Below are positions 1 through 13,832 of a DNA stretch of 64,000 nt, piece by piece. The DNA is from Solenopsis invicta (taxonomy: Eukaryota; Arthropoda; Insecta; Hymenoptera; Formicidae). The stretch is taken from NCBI RefSeq assembly GCF_016802725.1, contig NC_052664.1:17008405-17072404 (forward strand), written 5' to 3'. Below the pieces are notes generated by a model. It did not search any database. It saw only the letters and a list, made by a program, of their open reading frames with translations, and had not been told where the DNA came from. Positions within the stretch are counted from its first letter, which is position 1, and every line of letters starts with the position of its first letter. Position numbers and translations under genes: made by a program.

Positions 1-880
1 ACGCTTGTGATGCTCCAGGACGAACAACCGTGTCGATGAGATAACGCAAATCCAAATTTTCATTTTCCTGTGCGCACCGTTCCGCGGCTATTTAATTACC
101 GTCATTGTGGCGTGCTGTGCAGCGAGCCGATGGCAAAAATAAATATGAAAATCTCGACGACACGTGAATGACGACGAGACCGCTAATATGTGCAACGACG
201 GATCATCGATACGCGATATTTGCATTTAACAACTGTTACGTGCATTCCCGTACGCGAGATTCTCATCTCGTTTTGTTCCCTCGCTACCATTTCATATCGA
301 ACATTGATACAACTTCAAACGTGTCGCGTATAACTGGCAATAAGAATTTAAAGATAAATAGAGAACTTTGTCGCGAGCTTTCGTTCATTCAATCGTAAGT
401 GCAAATGAGTTGCCAAAAAAAGAAGAGGAGCAAAAGTAATATGAGAAATGTTAACGTTGATATTTCATCAGTGGCGAAAGGCTCGCACTGATATTTCGCT
501 CGTGTCAAAATAAAAAAACAAAAAAACCAAGAGAGGAAAAGAAATCTCGCAGTGGACAGGAGGAGCAGGACGTAATAACTCGTGGCGGCCCGTTCGATAT
601 TCAAATTCGTCCAGTGTACACGTCGCGCCAAAAAATCTATGCACACGCTCGTGTGTATGCACCGGGAGTAATAAAAGGCGTGAACGATGGCCGCGGGAAA
701 AGTCATAATCCACTTTTGTTTGCGGATTTATCGGTCTTCCGTGATGCCTCGTCCGGCGTTTTATCGAGTCCCGGCGCCATGAACGAGCGATGGCGTAACA
801 AAAGGTGGAAGCTTTGGGAACTCTCGACGCTGCCCCCTCTCTCCCTTCGCTTCGTCTCTCCATCTGCTCCCGCACGCGCG

Positions 881-883
<3 letters not shown>

Positions 884-921
<38 letters not shown>

Positions 922-950
922 ACACGCACGCACGCACACCACACATGCAC
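884..950. repeat. (CA)n microsatellite
   Basis: ACACAC run grading into CACGCACG variants; simple sequence repeat. Confidence 0.95.
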
Positions 951-1795
951 TCACACGCAATAGTCCGCGATACAAAGAAAAAAAAATTTACCAAACTCTA
1001 GCAACGGCCGTAAATGACTTTCGCATATTTCCGTCCCGACCGGCGAACAAATATTTGGAAAAACAAAAAAAAAGCACCGAAGGGAGCGAAGCAAATTACT
1101 TTTTCAATAGCTGTGAAACGATCGAGAACCGGATACAACCGGATCTGTACACTGACATTTCATAAAGGATTATCAGTGTGCTCGATATAATGAGTATCGC
1201 TGTGCTAGCATTGAAATCACTACTGCTAGATTGCACCAAGTAATCTTGTTTCTGTGGATATGCTACATTTCGCATCAATGATTCTGACATACGTCGTAAT
1301 ATCAGGTATTACTTTTTAACCCCCAATCTGCATTGTGCAGTAACTATTACCATTCTATTTTCGTTCATAATTATACGTTTCGTATAAAAACGGTACATTT
1401 TCGTACTAATAGATAACTATTAATCAGCAGCATCTCGCAATGTAGAAATTTAATAACCATCCGGTCTAGGCTGTGGATCGCCGTCTATTTCCCTCCACTT
1501 ATTCCACAGATTCTAAGATCTGATCGGCTCATGTTTCTCCGTCTGCTCTTCCGTATCCACAGCAGCTCTTTCCATTTTCCAAGTCCGCACGGCATGCCGT
1601 CGATCCCGCGAAATGATTACAAACGATCGGAGATAACGTTCAATAAAACGTCTCCATTTCACGTTCCATGCACGTAGGGAAGATGCAGCGTGCTCGGCCG
1701 TCGAGTCGATATCGGCGAACACGTGTGTTTATCTATGTCCATTCGGTACGTGGCCGCGACGTGTATTCGCTGCGATATCAACGAGAATATGTCTC

Positions 1796-1803
1796 TATCG
1801 ATA
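1796..1803. promoter_or_regulatory. Perfect DRE-type motif TATCGATA
   Basis: The palindrome TATCGATA is the DREF/BEAF-type element of insect housekeeping promoters. It sits in a CpG-rich patch (1490-1900) inside the mannosidase intron. Chance occurrence is quite possible. Confidence 0.3.
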
Positions 1804-2559
1804 CCGCTCACAGAAAATCCCGCGGTCCTGTGTCTCGGTTAAAGGAAAGCGACATTCGAACAATTGACCACTCGAATCTCCCATCTTTCGTGATAAACGA
1901 GAATCTCCTGTTATCGCGTGCGCACTAAACGATATTTACGTTCGCTCTACATTCACCAACGCGTTGGTGCACTATATCTAATATTAAATTTTACTTTTTG
2001 TCGTAAATCAGATTTTTACAACCTCATATTATTACTCTTTTTGTTAGAAGCATCAACTAAACCATTAAAACTAATCTACAATATGTTTTTTGTTTTCTGT
2101 TTCTTGCTATTTGCCTCTTCGCGTTGAAATTAACGAGACAAAATTTGATAAATTCCGAAAGAGAACAAGAAATACGTGATAAGAAACATGAATGTTAATA
2201 AAATAGTGCGCGAAAAGGCAAGAAAGTAACAAAAACCGAGAAATAGGAAACAAAAGCACATTGTGGATTAATATTTAAAAGACCCTTACACGCTTTTCTG
2301 CTTTAAAAATTCTTTTAATACGGATTCTAAACTTTTAAATTGCAGTTAATATTTGGTGATAAAAATGTTGCTCTCTTCGAAAATCTAATCCGCTGTAGAA
2401 TAGACTATACATATACATATATATACATTGGAAAAAAAATATAAATGTTGAAACTGTAGGTAAAAAAAATTAAGAGAGTTCCCCTACTCTTTACAAACAA
2501 ATATTCAACAAATAAATAATTTTGCTTATCTTTAAAATAAAATAATTATAAAACGAGAT

Positions 2560-2898
2560 GAAAAAAGTGTAAAAAGGGGTAAAATTTTGTACAAATGTTT
2601 TTTTTTCACTTTTCTTATGCATTTTGATAATTTGATAAAGATTGTGAGTTTAAAAAATTTTTTCCTCTACTCTCTTGGATGAAAAGGGTATAATAAACAT
2701 TTTTTTAATTTTTCATACATTTCGATGCTTGAAAATTTCAAGATGTAAGAAAATATTTTTTTATTACACTTCTTTTAACTCTGGTGTAAGTAGACAACGG
2801 TAATATAAACTTTGATTTCAAAATCTTTATCAAGTAACATGACAATGCATAAGAGCAAAGTTTTTTTTTACAATTTTACCCCCTTTCACTATTTTTTC
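2560..2898. repeat. Imperfect inverted repeat (possible decayed transposon)
   Basis: GTGTAAAAAGGGGTAAAATT near 2567-2586 is matched in inverted orientation by AATTTTACCCCCTTTCAC near 2872-2889, with A/T-rich flanks that also partly match. The arms are about 30 bp and the spacer about 280 bp. Low sequence complexity makes this tentative. Confidence 0.4.
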
Positions 2899-4384
2899 TA
2901 TTTCTTTAAATCCATAATTTTTTTAACATAAAATATTCAAATAATATTTTATATATATATATCAAATTATTTTACGCAAAAAGATTGACAATCTTGTAGA
3001 AAATTTCAACAATAAATAAATAAAATTAAATAAATTTGTTAATAGAAAGACGGAAAATTTATTTCTTTTTAAAAGATAGCTCTCTTCTTTTTTATCTCGA
3101 GTTCCAACTTTTGCATCTTTTTTTCCAGATATTTCTTTTCATCGCCGACTACATTTTGGGAAAGATAAACCAAGATAAACTCCTTTTACCTCTAAATACA
3201 AACTGCGGATTAAAAATTTTGATTAGGATCCGAGTTATAAAAGTTTAAAACAGAAAAGCGTATGAAGACCTCCTGGGATTTAATAAACTTGCTATTCTTA
3301 TCAGTTAATTTTTAGATTTAAAAATAATATTAAAATCGATACAGATTCAAACCTACTATCACAAAGGTTTCAAAGTGGCTTAGATTATGTAAATTGCAAA
3401 TACCGTTTGATCTACTTCGTCGCCTAAGGCGACTCTATCCTTGGTTATCCTACGCTAAAATATGAACATTCATCTAGGACCGTTCGTTATGAACTACTAT
3501 TATGAACCATCGCTGCAGAAAATAGCATAAGCGTGTAGCCGCAAGAAAAGAGTGCAAAAAAGAAAACCTTTCCCTACACACTGGTGCCGCTGTTGGTCGT
3601 CGAATTAGGAATTGTATAATCGGCGGAAGTGCGTTTCGTGGGGCGCGTATGCCCGCGCGATTCCGTAACTTTTTTAAATCAACGAGACCTGCTCTTGGGC
3701 CGGCATTACGGACCCTAAAGTACGTCATTAAGCGGGTCAAAATTTACGAGAATCTCGCAGGAATTGCCAGTTGCGCGATGCGTCGCGTGATCAACGATGA
3801 TGACCGCGTGTACGCGTCCAGGGTGTGCGAGGGTATCCTTAACGAGAAAATGTCCATGAAATCTCCCGAAAGTACAAAGAGATACAGACGATACGGAAAC
3901 ACTGGAACGAGAGAGGAGAAAATCAATTGCATACAATGTTGCAGTTTTCATCTAGTGCAGCGTGATAATCCGGGATACGACGCCGTTACTTGATTGTCGG
4001 ATCGGAGGAACGGTAAACACGCCTGAATAAAGGATAAACGTGAAATTAAAAAGAACCTGGAATAATGAGCATTCTTAAAATAATGTAATACTCTTGAACG
4101 GGCTTTTGCTTGTAGCCCATAACAATTTCGAATGCAGGTTCATCGAGTTTTTCAGACATAATATTCAATGCCGTAATAATGCTAAAAAAACGATTGTAAA
4201 CATTATAAAGAGAACTCTTCGTTTTTTTAATACTCTCTCAATAATTTCGATTTTCTTTCTCCCCCATCTTCACTGTTAAATCTGTATCAAATTATACCAA
4301 TTTTTGAACATCTTGTAGATCATCACTACTCCTATTCATCAATTCCTGCAATTTTATATTGCACTACTCCCATGTCATTAACTA

Positions 4385-4755
4385 AAACAATGGAGTTTAA
4401 ATTTAACTCAAGTTATACTTGAATTACAGAATTTAATTCAAGAAACGTATTAAATTTAATTCAAATTAAATTTATTATTTCATAAATTAAATTGCGTAAT
4501 TAATAAATTAATAAACGCTGCATATTTTAAAACTAAGCAATTAAAATACAAAAAATGTTGATTGATTAGATATGACTGTTTTTAACCTTATGTTTTGTGT
4601 TAAAATAATAAATTTCGATACACAGTTGAAGTTAAAAATAACAGAGTGTTACTTCTGTCTCAAAGAATTGATTTAAATTTGATTCTTTGATATTTAATAT
4701 TATTAATTTAAATTTTGATTCAAATTTGCGAATGGAAATAAAAATCACTGTACAC
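4385..4755. repeat. AT-rich diverged repeat related to the 18.6 kb element
   Basis: Shares ordered blocks with 18589-19151: AACTAAGCAATTAAAATACAA versus AATTAAGCAATTCAACTACAA, and AATTTCGATACACAGTTGAAGTTAAAAATAA versus AATTTCGACGCAGAAGTTAAAAATAA. It is probably an older copy of the same family. The ends are not defined. Confidence 0.4.
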
Positions 4756-5644
4756 AAAGATAATAAGAATTAATTCTTGTATCAATTTCAAATACTTCGG
4801 TGTGGCGAAAGGATAATTGCGATACGTCGCATGCAAATACGACATCGACTTGAATCCTTGAATGTGCATGCATGTATGCATTACCTAACTGGGAACGTTG
4901 CGGCACCGTTAGTTGCGCAATGAAGTATTCCCGCGTCTAAAGCGAACGCAATCTAATTTCGCACGCAGAGCTGAACGTTATCTTCCAGTTTAAAGACACG
5001 CGTGGCGCGTGGTAATCATTCCGCCACAACACAAAGCGAAATGCATGAATTTTCTGTATATGGTATACGCAAACCTCAACTGTGCTTCGACTTCTTATTA
5101 TATATTTTTTTAATTATTTATTTCTGTATCTATTCAAAAGAAAAAAATATGGAAAAACGTTGATAGAATCAGTTCTAAGTTAGTTTAAATTTAAAAAGAA
5201 ATTGTCATAGGCAAATAAATCGTAGGACAAACATAATTTATTTTTATATCAATTTTTTCTTATATCGATTTATTCTTGTATCAATTTCAAAACAATTAAA
5301 AATTTCTACGAAATTTTGTAAGTGCTTGCATTTTTCCACTAGAATCCTGAATTATATCTGTCGCGAATTTATAAAGAAAACTACTTCATCTAGTAAAATT
5401 TCTAAATCCTATCTATAAATTACAAGTTCTCTTACAAATATTTTTTCCGGAGAATAAAAATGCGAGATAAAACAACAACAGGAAAAAGGATATGAGAATG
5501 TAACATCTGTTTTCTGATCCCTCTCGTTAGTACCTTACATTACAATCCCTTAACTCCTTCAGAAAAATGCATACTCCAACTAATAAATTCTGTAGCTTGC
5601 AAATAAATTATTTAAATACATATATGCATTAATTTGCATAAGTG

Positions 5645-5648
<4 letters not shown>

Positions 5649-5695
<47 letters not shown>
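5649..5695. repeat. (AT)n microsatellite
   Basis: Uninterrupted AT dinucleotide run next to the left end of the mariner-like element. Confidence 0.95.
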
Positions 5696-5704
<9 letters not shown>

Positions 5705-5706
<2 letters not shown>

Positions 5707-5922
5707 GTGGCATGCAAAAGTTTCCGGCCAGTGACATTTTGTACTCTAATTTATTAAAAAAATAGCCTAATAAAATTTTTATAATTATCATTGTTTTACT
5801 ATATTATTTCGTTACCTATATCTTATACTTATACTTGATAATTATGAAAATTTTATTTTAGGCTGTTTTTTAATAAATTAAAGTACAAAATGTCACTAAC
5901 TGGAAACTTTTGCACGCCACTG
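5705..5922. mobile_element. Tc1/mariner-like MITE (218 bp), near-perfect palindrome
   Basis: Begins CAGTGGCATGCAAAAGTTTCC and ends with the reverse complement GGAAACTTTTGCACGCCACTG, flanked on both sides by TA (5703-5704, 5923-5924), the Tc1/mariner target duplication. The arms remain similar for about 90 bp each (GTGACATTTTGTAC, TTTATTAAAAAA, AAAATTTTTATAATTATCA and their complements), so nearly the whole element is an inverted repeat. It has no coding capacity and is a non-autonomous copy. Confidence 0.9.
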
Positions 5923-6158
5923 TATATATATTTTTTATAAGAATTTTTCAAGATGTCGACCTTGTAGTTTTAAAGTGTGAAAAAATGTTTTAAAAGTTCT
6001 GGAAGACCTGTTGAGTGTCTGAATAGCCGCCGCAGAATTTTATAAAAAATCTTAATAACAAAAATTACGTAAAATTGATGTTTTTGAAGTTTTGACTATT
6101 TTTTTTATATCATTTTTAAGAATTCAATCCCAATATTTTTTACTTTTTTGGGCACAAC

Positions 6159-6350
6159 TATTTCTAAAATGTATCGAGAACTTTAGAACTCGTCGAAATC
6201 GTATATGCTATTCAGAACAATTCGGATTTAACATATATTTTTTTATTTCTTTTATTTTTTTTCTCTTAATCAAAAAAGTTTTTTTTATATCGAGAACTCT
6301 AGTACTCGTTGAAAGATATCAAATTAACTATTCAGTACTATTCGGTGCTA
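6159..6350. repeat. Diverged tandem duplication, period about 117 bp
   Basis: ATCGAGAACTTTAGAACTCG...CTATTCAGAACAATTCGG is repeated as ATCGAGAACTCTAGTACTCG...CTATTCAGTACTATTCGG about 117 bp later. It may be part of a larger decayed element spanning about 5990-6470. Confidence 0.6.
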
Positions 6351-9300
6351 GTGTTGGGTGTGAAATTAATATCCCCATTTTTCAAAATTTATTTTCTTTC
6401 TTATAATAGGCAGAACTATTTGAAAAACAAAAACTCTTTTTTTTTTAATAATCCATTTTAACAAAATTGCGCCTTTGTACTATAGAGATGCCAACTTCAC
6501 TCATCCCAATTTTTATCATTAACTATAAGTATTGCTTATATTAAGCAAAAATAAAAAAATATATTGATGAATTATAATGTAAACGATATTTAGCGACCGC
6601 ATTCAACAATCCTCCCCTACTCGTATATTCACTTATTGCAAAAAAGGTGTAAGATTAAATATTGAATACAAATTAAATATCAAGAATGCGTTTGTTCGCA
6701 AAATAAAATCGAATATCGTGTAATTTTTATTTTTAATATTTTATTATTTTTGTTATTTTTATTTCATAACATTTTTTTTATCTAAATTTATCTACAGAAA
6801 CTTATTTCTGCCAATTTGCAATTTGATATAAGATTTTCAAAGCAAACATGAAATATTTATATAAACCAAAACGTTCCAGGCATGTCTCGTTTAACTGTTA
6901 AAATTGATTTGTTTGAAACTCTAATTATTTCGTTTGATAAAGCCGATCCCATGGTTTACAATTTATCTATAACCGATTAAACTATCCAAGTTGATTACCA
7001 AATTTGAAGACCGGATGCGTCTCTTTAACTCCGTTGCAATGAAATGGTAATAGCATGAATCTCACAGTTGCAAATGGTTGGCCGGCCGTCCACAATAGAC
7101 AGCAAATGAATCGCTTGTGAATAGATCGTTCATTTCTCTCATTACTAACGCAAAGTTTTTCCTCACACACACACTCTCTTGAGAAGTTGCAAAAAAATAA
7201 TTATCCCGTTTGATCTTAATTGTTTTTTTCGTAATTAATTGAGTTTAATTGTAAACAATTATCTATTCAATACGACGTTTTAAATTAAAACCTATTCATT
7301 TTTTTTATGTGTAATTTTATATTTTACATGCAAATAAAAAATATTTGAGAGACAAAAAACTGCACGTAGAGAAAAACCAAATATTACAAAAGTATTAATA
7401 ACATAGAATATTTCATTTATTATTCGTCCATGCATCAAGCAAAGTTTAAAATTCGCACGTTAACCCTTTTTCCAATCTTCCATTTTCCAACTGCATTCAA
7501 ATATTAAAGAAGGAAGATGCTAGAATATTTTCACAATTTATGTCAATCCTAGAAAGTCGAAAAGACGAAGTGATTTGAAATCCGACAGCAATCATGCTTA
7601 TCACAAAAAACGTCAAGTGCATTGCCAGAGGAATGCAAATGCAACTGCGTACAGATGTTTAACCACGTACAACTGTCTATTTAGTGAAGAACAAGTGACC
7701 GCAATCAATATAACGAGCAACAAAAGTAGAGATGACCGTGGTGACGGCTCGCGCGCGTGATCAAATTAAATTATGAGCATGAAGTCGTTCGTCAAGTCAA
7801 TGTTTAAACCAAATAGGACAATCTAATTTTATTACTCTTCATTACCGGAAATACCAGAATAAGATTTCTTACGCTTCTCGTTAAGTAATTCACAGAAATA
7901 GTATTTCAACTGAAGCGCTTAGCATAATAAAATATTTCCTGAATACAGGAAGAAGTAAATTTTATGAAATTTATATAGCTAACACAGATCTACCGAAAAA
8001 GTATCGAGTATTTCTTCATTATTTAACTTCCTTGGCTGTACATTGTGAGTTACGCAAAGTTAAACAATAATATAAGATTTTGTTAATATGGCTTTTCCAG
8101 AAAATTTTTATATCAAATTTCTTTGATCGATTGTCACTTTGAAAAATTGTGTTCATAAACATGAAAGATATCATTTTATGTTTGTTGTTTAATGTCAAAC
8201 AAGAATAAAATCATATCTCTAATGTTTCTGAACAGGAAAATTCTAACAACAAAAAATTAAAAATATATAATTTTGCAACAAGATACTCTGTGTCTTTTAA
8301 ATTAAACCAATTTTTTAAATTTATTTTTGAGCTAACGTATTATCACTACTCTTCCACCGATTATGCCTCGGATTATGCGGTGTCACATTTTTGTAAATCA
8401 CGTCTTAAGTAATAAATATTTCACTTTAAGACCTAAAATCTGTTAAACAACACTTTGGCGAATAAATAATCGTCCAATTTCTAATATAAAATATTAACTA
8501 TTAACAAACCTATTCAATAAAATAAAAATGGATGTCACATTCTCCTCTTCTCCTCTAAAAATTATTTTTAGATTTTCAAAAACATTATTTTAAAAAATAA
8601 CTGCAAAATTCGCTATATAATAAATTCTTAAAATCGTTTGCAACAATGTGAATTAAAGAAAATAAAATCGTCCAAAATTGATAAATCAAAAATGAGTAAA
8701 CCATTTTCTAAAACTTGAGTCTTGGTCTTATTATCAACGAACATTCAACCATCAGCTAAATTAAAAATGTGAAAACCACTTTGACAAAAAGTCCAGAATG
8801 TCGGACGCGATGTATAAAACTTTCATTGAATATCAGCGCGAACAGAATCGTAGATAGGAATCACGATTCAAAGTGATTAAAAATTGATGAAACTCGGACC
8901 GCTCATCGCGGGTCAGCAGGTTTAATGGTTCAATAAATACATAATAACACGCACAGTCAGTCATTCATAAAGTTCAAAAAAGGAATGTGCTCGCTCGCGG
9001 TCGGAAATTTGATGAGTGATCAGATATGATAGTCGGCAGCCTCGTCGTTATCTATGTTTGCCGTGCAATTCGACATTGATGCGTTTACACGACACGCTCG
9101 TTGTACGATGCGAAAACTCTGGCATGCGTGCAGGGATGTCAAATAAAAACGTACAGATCTCGATATGGTCATATCGTTGAAGCATGTTAAAACGTTGGAT
9201 GTTACACGAAGAGAAAACGGTTTGACCAAATACAGATTTGATTGCAAAACGCAGGAAGATATATGTGGTACGTGGTTAGTTTAGTTAACAAATACAGTTT

Positions 9301-12300
9301 TGCCCTGACAATAAACCTGTAACTATGTAAACAAATAGATATCACGTAGCCGTTATTTTTTTTCCTGTTATTTTCACCGGATTTTTGATGTAACAAATTT
9401 TTAATATGTTTTGCGGTGATACCATTTCGAAAAGATCGAAAATTTAGTTTATAAATAAAACGCTAATCTGAAATCTGTTGATCTATTAATCTTTCTCTAT
9501 TTTAGAACTAAAATAAGTTATAGATTATATTCCGTTAATATTGATCCATTTAAAAAAAAAAGAGTATAATAAATTATAAAATAAAACTTTTTAATGTCAA
9601 TACTATTATTGCTTTATGCTGTGTAAAAAAATGCGAATATCTTTTAATGAAATTAATATGGAAAGAAAGATAATGCGACATCAGGTCAGAACAATTAACT
9701 AAATAAGCAGATTTACATCACGTCTAGTATGTATATATTAATCATCGGAGACATTACCTAACACAAAAAAAAAAATAAATAAATGATCGCCGAAATGTTC
9801 TCATAAACTGCCATAAAGCGACAGTTCAAGGATTCATTTTGCGACGGAGAAATTAAATTTGTCCCGATTACCAGCGCGTGACCGTGCAACCAATACGATA
9901 CGAGATTGAACATAATGCGGTCAATGCACCGTTGAAATAATGAGTTTGCATGAAGAACCTCCAAACTAAAGAACATGTTCGATGACTTGGGCGACACAAG
10001 ATACGCGACTGAAATCGCTTTCAGCATTCTCTTCGGAGAAAGCCGTTTCTGCGGACCGTGTAGGTATAACGCGTAGCAAATTGTAAACCGTTAATGAAAA
10101 CATTCATACAGTTAAATTAAGCCTTTCTGTTCCTTATGTTCATCATGCTGAATGTACGTCTTCTTCCTTTGTAATATGCAAACAGCCTTTCACGTTCGTC
10201 CATAATGCATTTATAATAGATTTCAAACAAAATAAAACTAGCTTTTTAAATTGAATGATTATAAGATATCATAATAATGTCGATGAAAATGACGCAAATG
10301 CTTTATAGCAACTAATATTGAACAGCAAGATTATTAAAAAAGAATATTGAACTTTCTTTCAGCACTGTTAAAATAAATGGCGGAGAGGAAACGAGCAAGC
10401 AATTTTCTTTCATGTATTATCATTCCTTAAATTTGTATTCGTTATTATTTAATCTTTCATAGTCCATTGAGTAAAGTATATCAGGAACATAATTGGATGC
10501 ATGTCATATTCAGAAAAATGATCGTCTCTGACATGACCCTCTATGAAAGCATCAAACATGTACGTTGTGCCCAAGCGCAAATAATTTAACAATCACACAT
10601 CTGCGTTATAAAAGAAGCAGCAATCGCTGTCAGTACATATTAAATCTAGTATTGATAATTTCAGTATTGATACTACCACATCAATATTCACATCGATATA
10701 AAGAATGAATTGATCGAGGATGATACTGCACTGCACTGCACGCTTCGCTTGAACACTCATTACTGCAATCAATAGATTTCAAACAATAAACGGTCACAAT
10801 ATTAATTCCGTCACTTGTTTATCGACAGCCTCTATTCGCTAGTTGCAATGTAATATACTGGCAATTAATAGTTGTCGGCTGCAATGATTGCACCAATCGA
10901 TGTTCTCACTCAAACGTTGCAGTCGACATAATGGAACGATATCGAATGCAAGGGAATTGTGTCAGAAGGAAATACAAGATTTTCTTTCATTTCCAGTACT
11001 ATTTGTCAAGTAAAATAATATTCCTAAAGAGGTTTTAATGTCCCTTAAGAGATCTTTAAATTTAAATTCAAGATTTTTAAAAATATATGAATCTGTTATG
11101 CAAGAGACTATTGATTTACTTTCCACAATTTATTTTTTGCAGCGTAAATATTGCATTTTACCTCATCGTACTGATTCCCATTTCCACGCAAATACTGCGA
11201 AAGTATATGAAAATTACTAAAATGTAACGAATTGCAATTGAAATAAAACTAAAAAAATATATCTGCGTTTATCTAACTCATTTTCACACGCTGCTGCTCA
11301 AATAGTAGCGGTTTTTGTTTACGTTTAGGATGCAACGCTAATCGCAAGTCAAAGACGCAGTTAACGTCAGCATGTAATAAAAGTGTTTTTAAAAGTGATT
11401 GCACTCAGTGTGTGTGCCATATTGGCGATTTACGTGCGTGTACATATATAAAATAGCCAGCGTCAATTCATACCAATAAATAATTTTTACAACATTAAAT
11501 TTTATTATCAAGGAAAAAGGAAATATTTATTTTAATGTGTTTTATTTAATATACAATATTTCAACCAAATAATGTAAATTTTTCAATCTTTTTGCCGCTT
11601 TGCACTTATATTTTTCAACATTGTGTAATTCTTTGCTTTTCTTCTTCGCGTTTGCTTTGACCGTTCTTATTTGCTGTATTATGTTAAAAAAAAAAAAAAA
11701 GGATTTTCTCGCTAAGGACTCTTTTAGTTTTAATTTATGTAATGTTATTGTTTCACGAAGGTCGTGCAAAGTATCTAGCCAGATGGATAATAATAGCAAC
11801 GCTGGTGAATACTTTTAGCATGAAAGAAGATAACAAGATATTCTGTGGCCTCGAAATGAATAGACGTAACCAGAAGAATGAAAAACGAATGAATGCAAAG
11901 CAATACACATAACCGTTTAGCGAAAACAAATGTTACGACTCTTACGCCTATTACTATTATCAGCAGAAATACTCAGCTTAAAAATACAAATGAGTCTAAC
12001 ATTGAAAAGTTCAATACAACACATTATTCCGAACGTATCGGATAAAATTCTTCACAAACGTAAAGCAAATACAATGAAATTTAATATAACGAACATTAAA
12101 ATGACGAATGTCTACTTAAAGAATAAAGTATGTTTATAAATTCTATCATAAAATATAAAAAATAATACTTTATTGCAAATCGTTCTATTCGTAACAAGAT
12201 AGGTTTTTTCTGACAGAAGTCGTAACAGAGCAACGGCAAATTGCGTGATTTGATATTTCAATACTATTGCTACTGCCATGGTACACTGGATATCGCGTGA

Positions 12301-13136
12301 CTTTAAATCTCGCATCAAATGACGAATGGCGAACGAATCGCGCACGCAAATGCAGCGCAAACCTAATTGCTAGTCCGTATGTATTTATGCATCGATTGGT
12401 GATCGTTATTTTCGACTGTACTACTGAATCAGTACGCGCTGATTATGATCGCAATTTCCAGTTTCCCTCCTCCCCCCCTCCCAAAAGGGAAGAAATCGCT
12501 TTATCTTTATATACAAAAAAAAACAGGATAATTAAAACTTTTCTGTAAACGCACGATTTCCAATTAAAATATAACATGCGCTTATAAAATTGCGCTTGCA
12601 ATCGATACTGCCGCAAAATTGCAAATCGAACGAGACTGTGAATTCCATGCATTTTTATTTAGTCCAGAAAAGAGAACAAAACGGAAGGTGGGTGAACGGA
12701 ATTAAATAAAATCGGCCTCGGATGCCGATATCGTGGAAAATCTATCTGAATATAACGAATTATCAGCTTATACTGTCATGCAGTGAATTTTAGTTAAACC
12801 GTTTAGCAATTCTGAAAATTATATTGCGTGGAATTTTACAGTAATTTTTAAAACATATAGAAATCTGACATAAATACTCGTTTTCGCCCCCCTCTCTCCT
12901 CTTTTTCTCTCTAATAAAATATAAATAAATTAAATATAGATATATCCTAAAGATATAATCTCAAGAATCATCTTTGAAATATTCTAAATAAAAGATATTC
13001 AGTTAAAATATGTGTAATTCTGAATAGTTTACAAAAATATCAAAAATACGTATGAAAAAAATTAATGTTAAAAACAGATTCGAAATTTTACAAACTTTTT
13101 CAGTCAATAATAATATGAAATTTTAAATTTCATTAA

Positions 13137-13832
13137 GGCTCCTGAGTACTCGCCGCGGCCATATTGAAGTCGTGACGTCAGAAGCGAGAAATTGCGTGAA
13201 ATGACACGTAATTTTGTCCGACATGCCATTTGTAAATAAAGCCAATTTGGATAAAACAAACTAAGCAAAGTCATATATGTTTTAAAGTTAAAACACTTCT
13301 AAATATCGGTCACGACTATCCTTTTTCCGCTTAACAATCAGTAAATAGTTGTAAAAAGCATGTAAAGTGAAGCAATTGAAACAGGAAAACACATGGGCAC
13401 ATAATTTTGTCCGACGTGCCATTTCTAAATAATGCCAATTTGGATAAAACAGACTAATCAGATGGCTTTAAAACACTTCTAAATATCGGTCACGACTATC
13501 CTTTTTTAGCTTAGCAGTCAGTAAATAGTCGTAAAAAGCACGTAAAGTGACGTCTATTCAGACAGGAAAACACACGGATAGCTATTAAAAGGAGTGAAAA
13601 ATGTACTTTTATGTATAAAATTCAAAGAAACTTTACTCGCGGTCCATTTTTACGAATTTGGTAAATACGAGACAAGTCATGTTTTTACAATGAAACACAT
13701 AATAACAAAATGACATGCACGATAACATTTCATCGTCAATCTGTCACGTTTCACGTGTATTAGTTCTAATTTTGTCCGCGACGAAATGTCGCTACCGTCA
13801 ACGCGGAGTTCTCGGTTGAGGAGTCAGGAGCC
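13137..13832. mobile_element. piggyBac-like non-autonomous element (696 bp) with TTAA target duplication
   Basis: The termini GGCTCCTGA... and ...TCAGGAGCC are inverted repeats (imperfect for 20 or so bp) and lie directly between two TTAA tetranucleotides (13133-13136 and 13833-13836), the piggyBac signature. Inside, a unit of about 185 bp is tandemly duplicated (about 13204-13396 and 13397-13577). Landmarks shared by both units are AATTTTGTCCGAC, GCCAATTTGGATAAAACA, CACTTCTAAATATCGGTCACG and CAGGAAAACACA. No transposase ORF is present. Confidence 0.8.

Noticed and set aside
614..1165. 183-codon plus-strand ORF and its minus-strand counterparts
   Set aside because: Kept open by the (CA)n microsatellite, giving Thr-His or Cys-Val repeats; typical repeat artefact.
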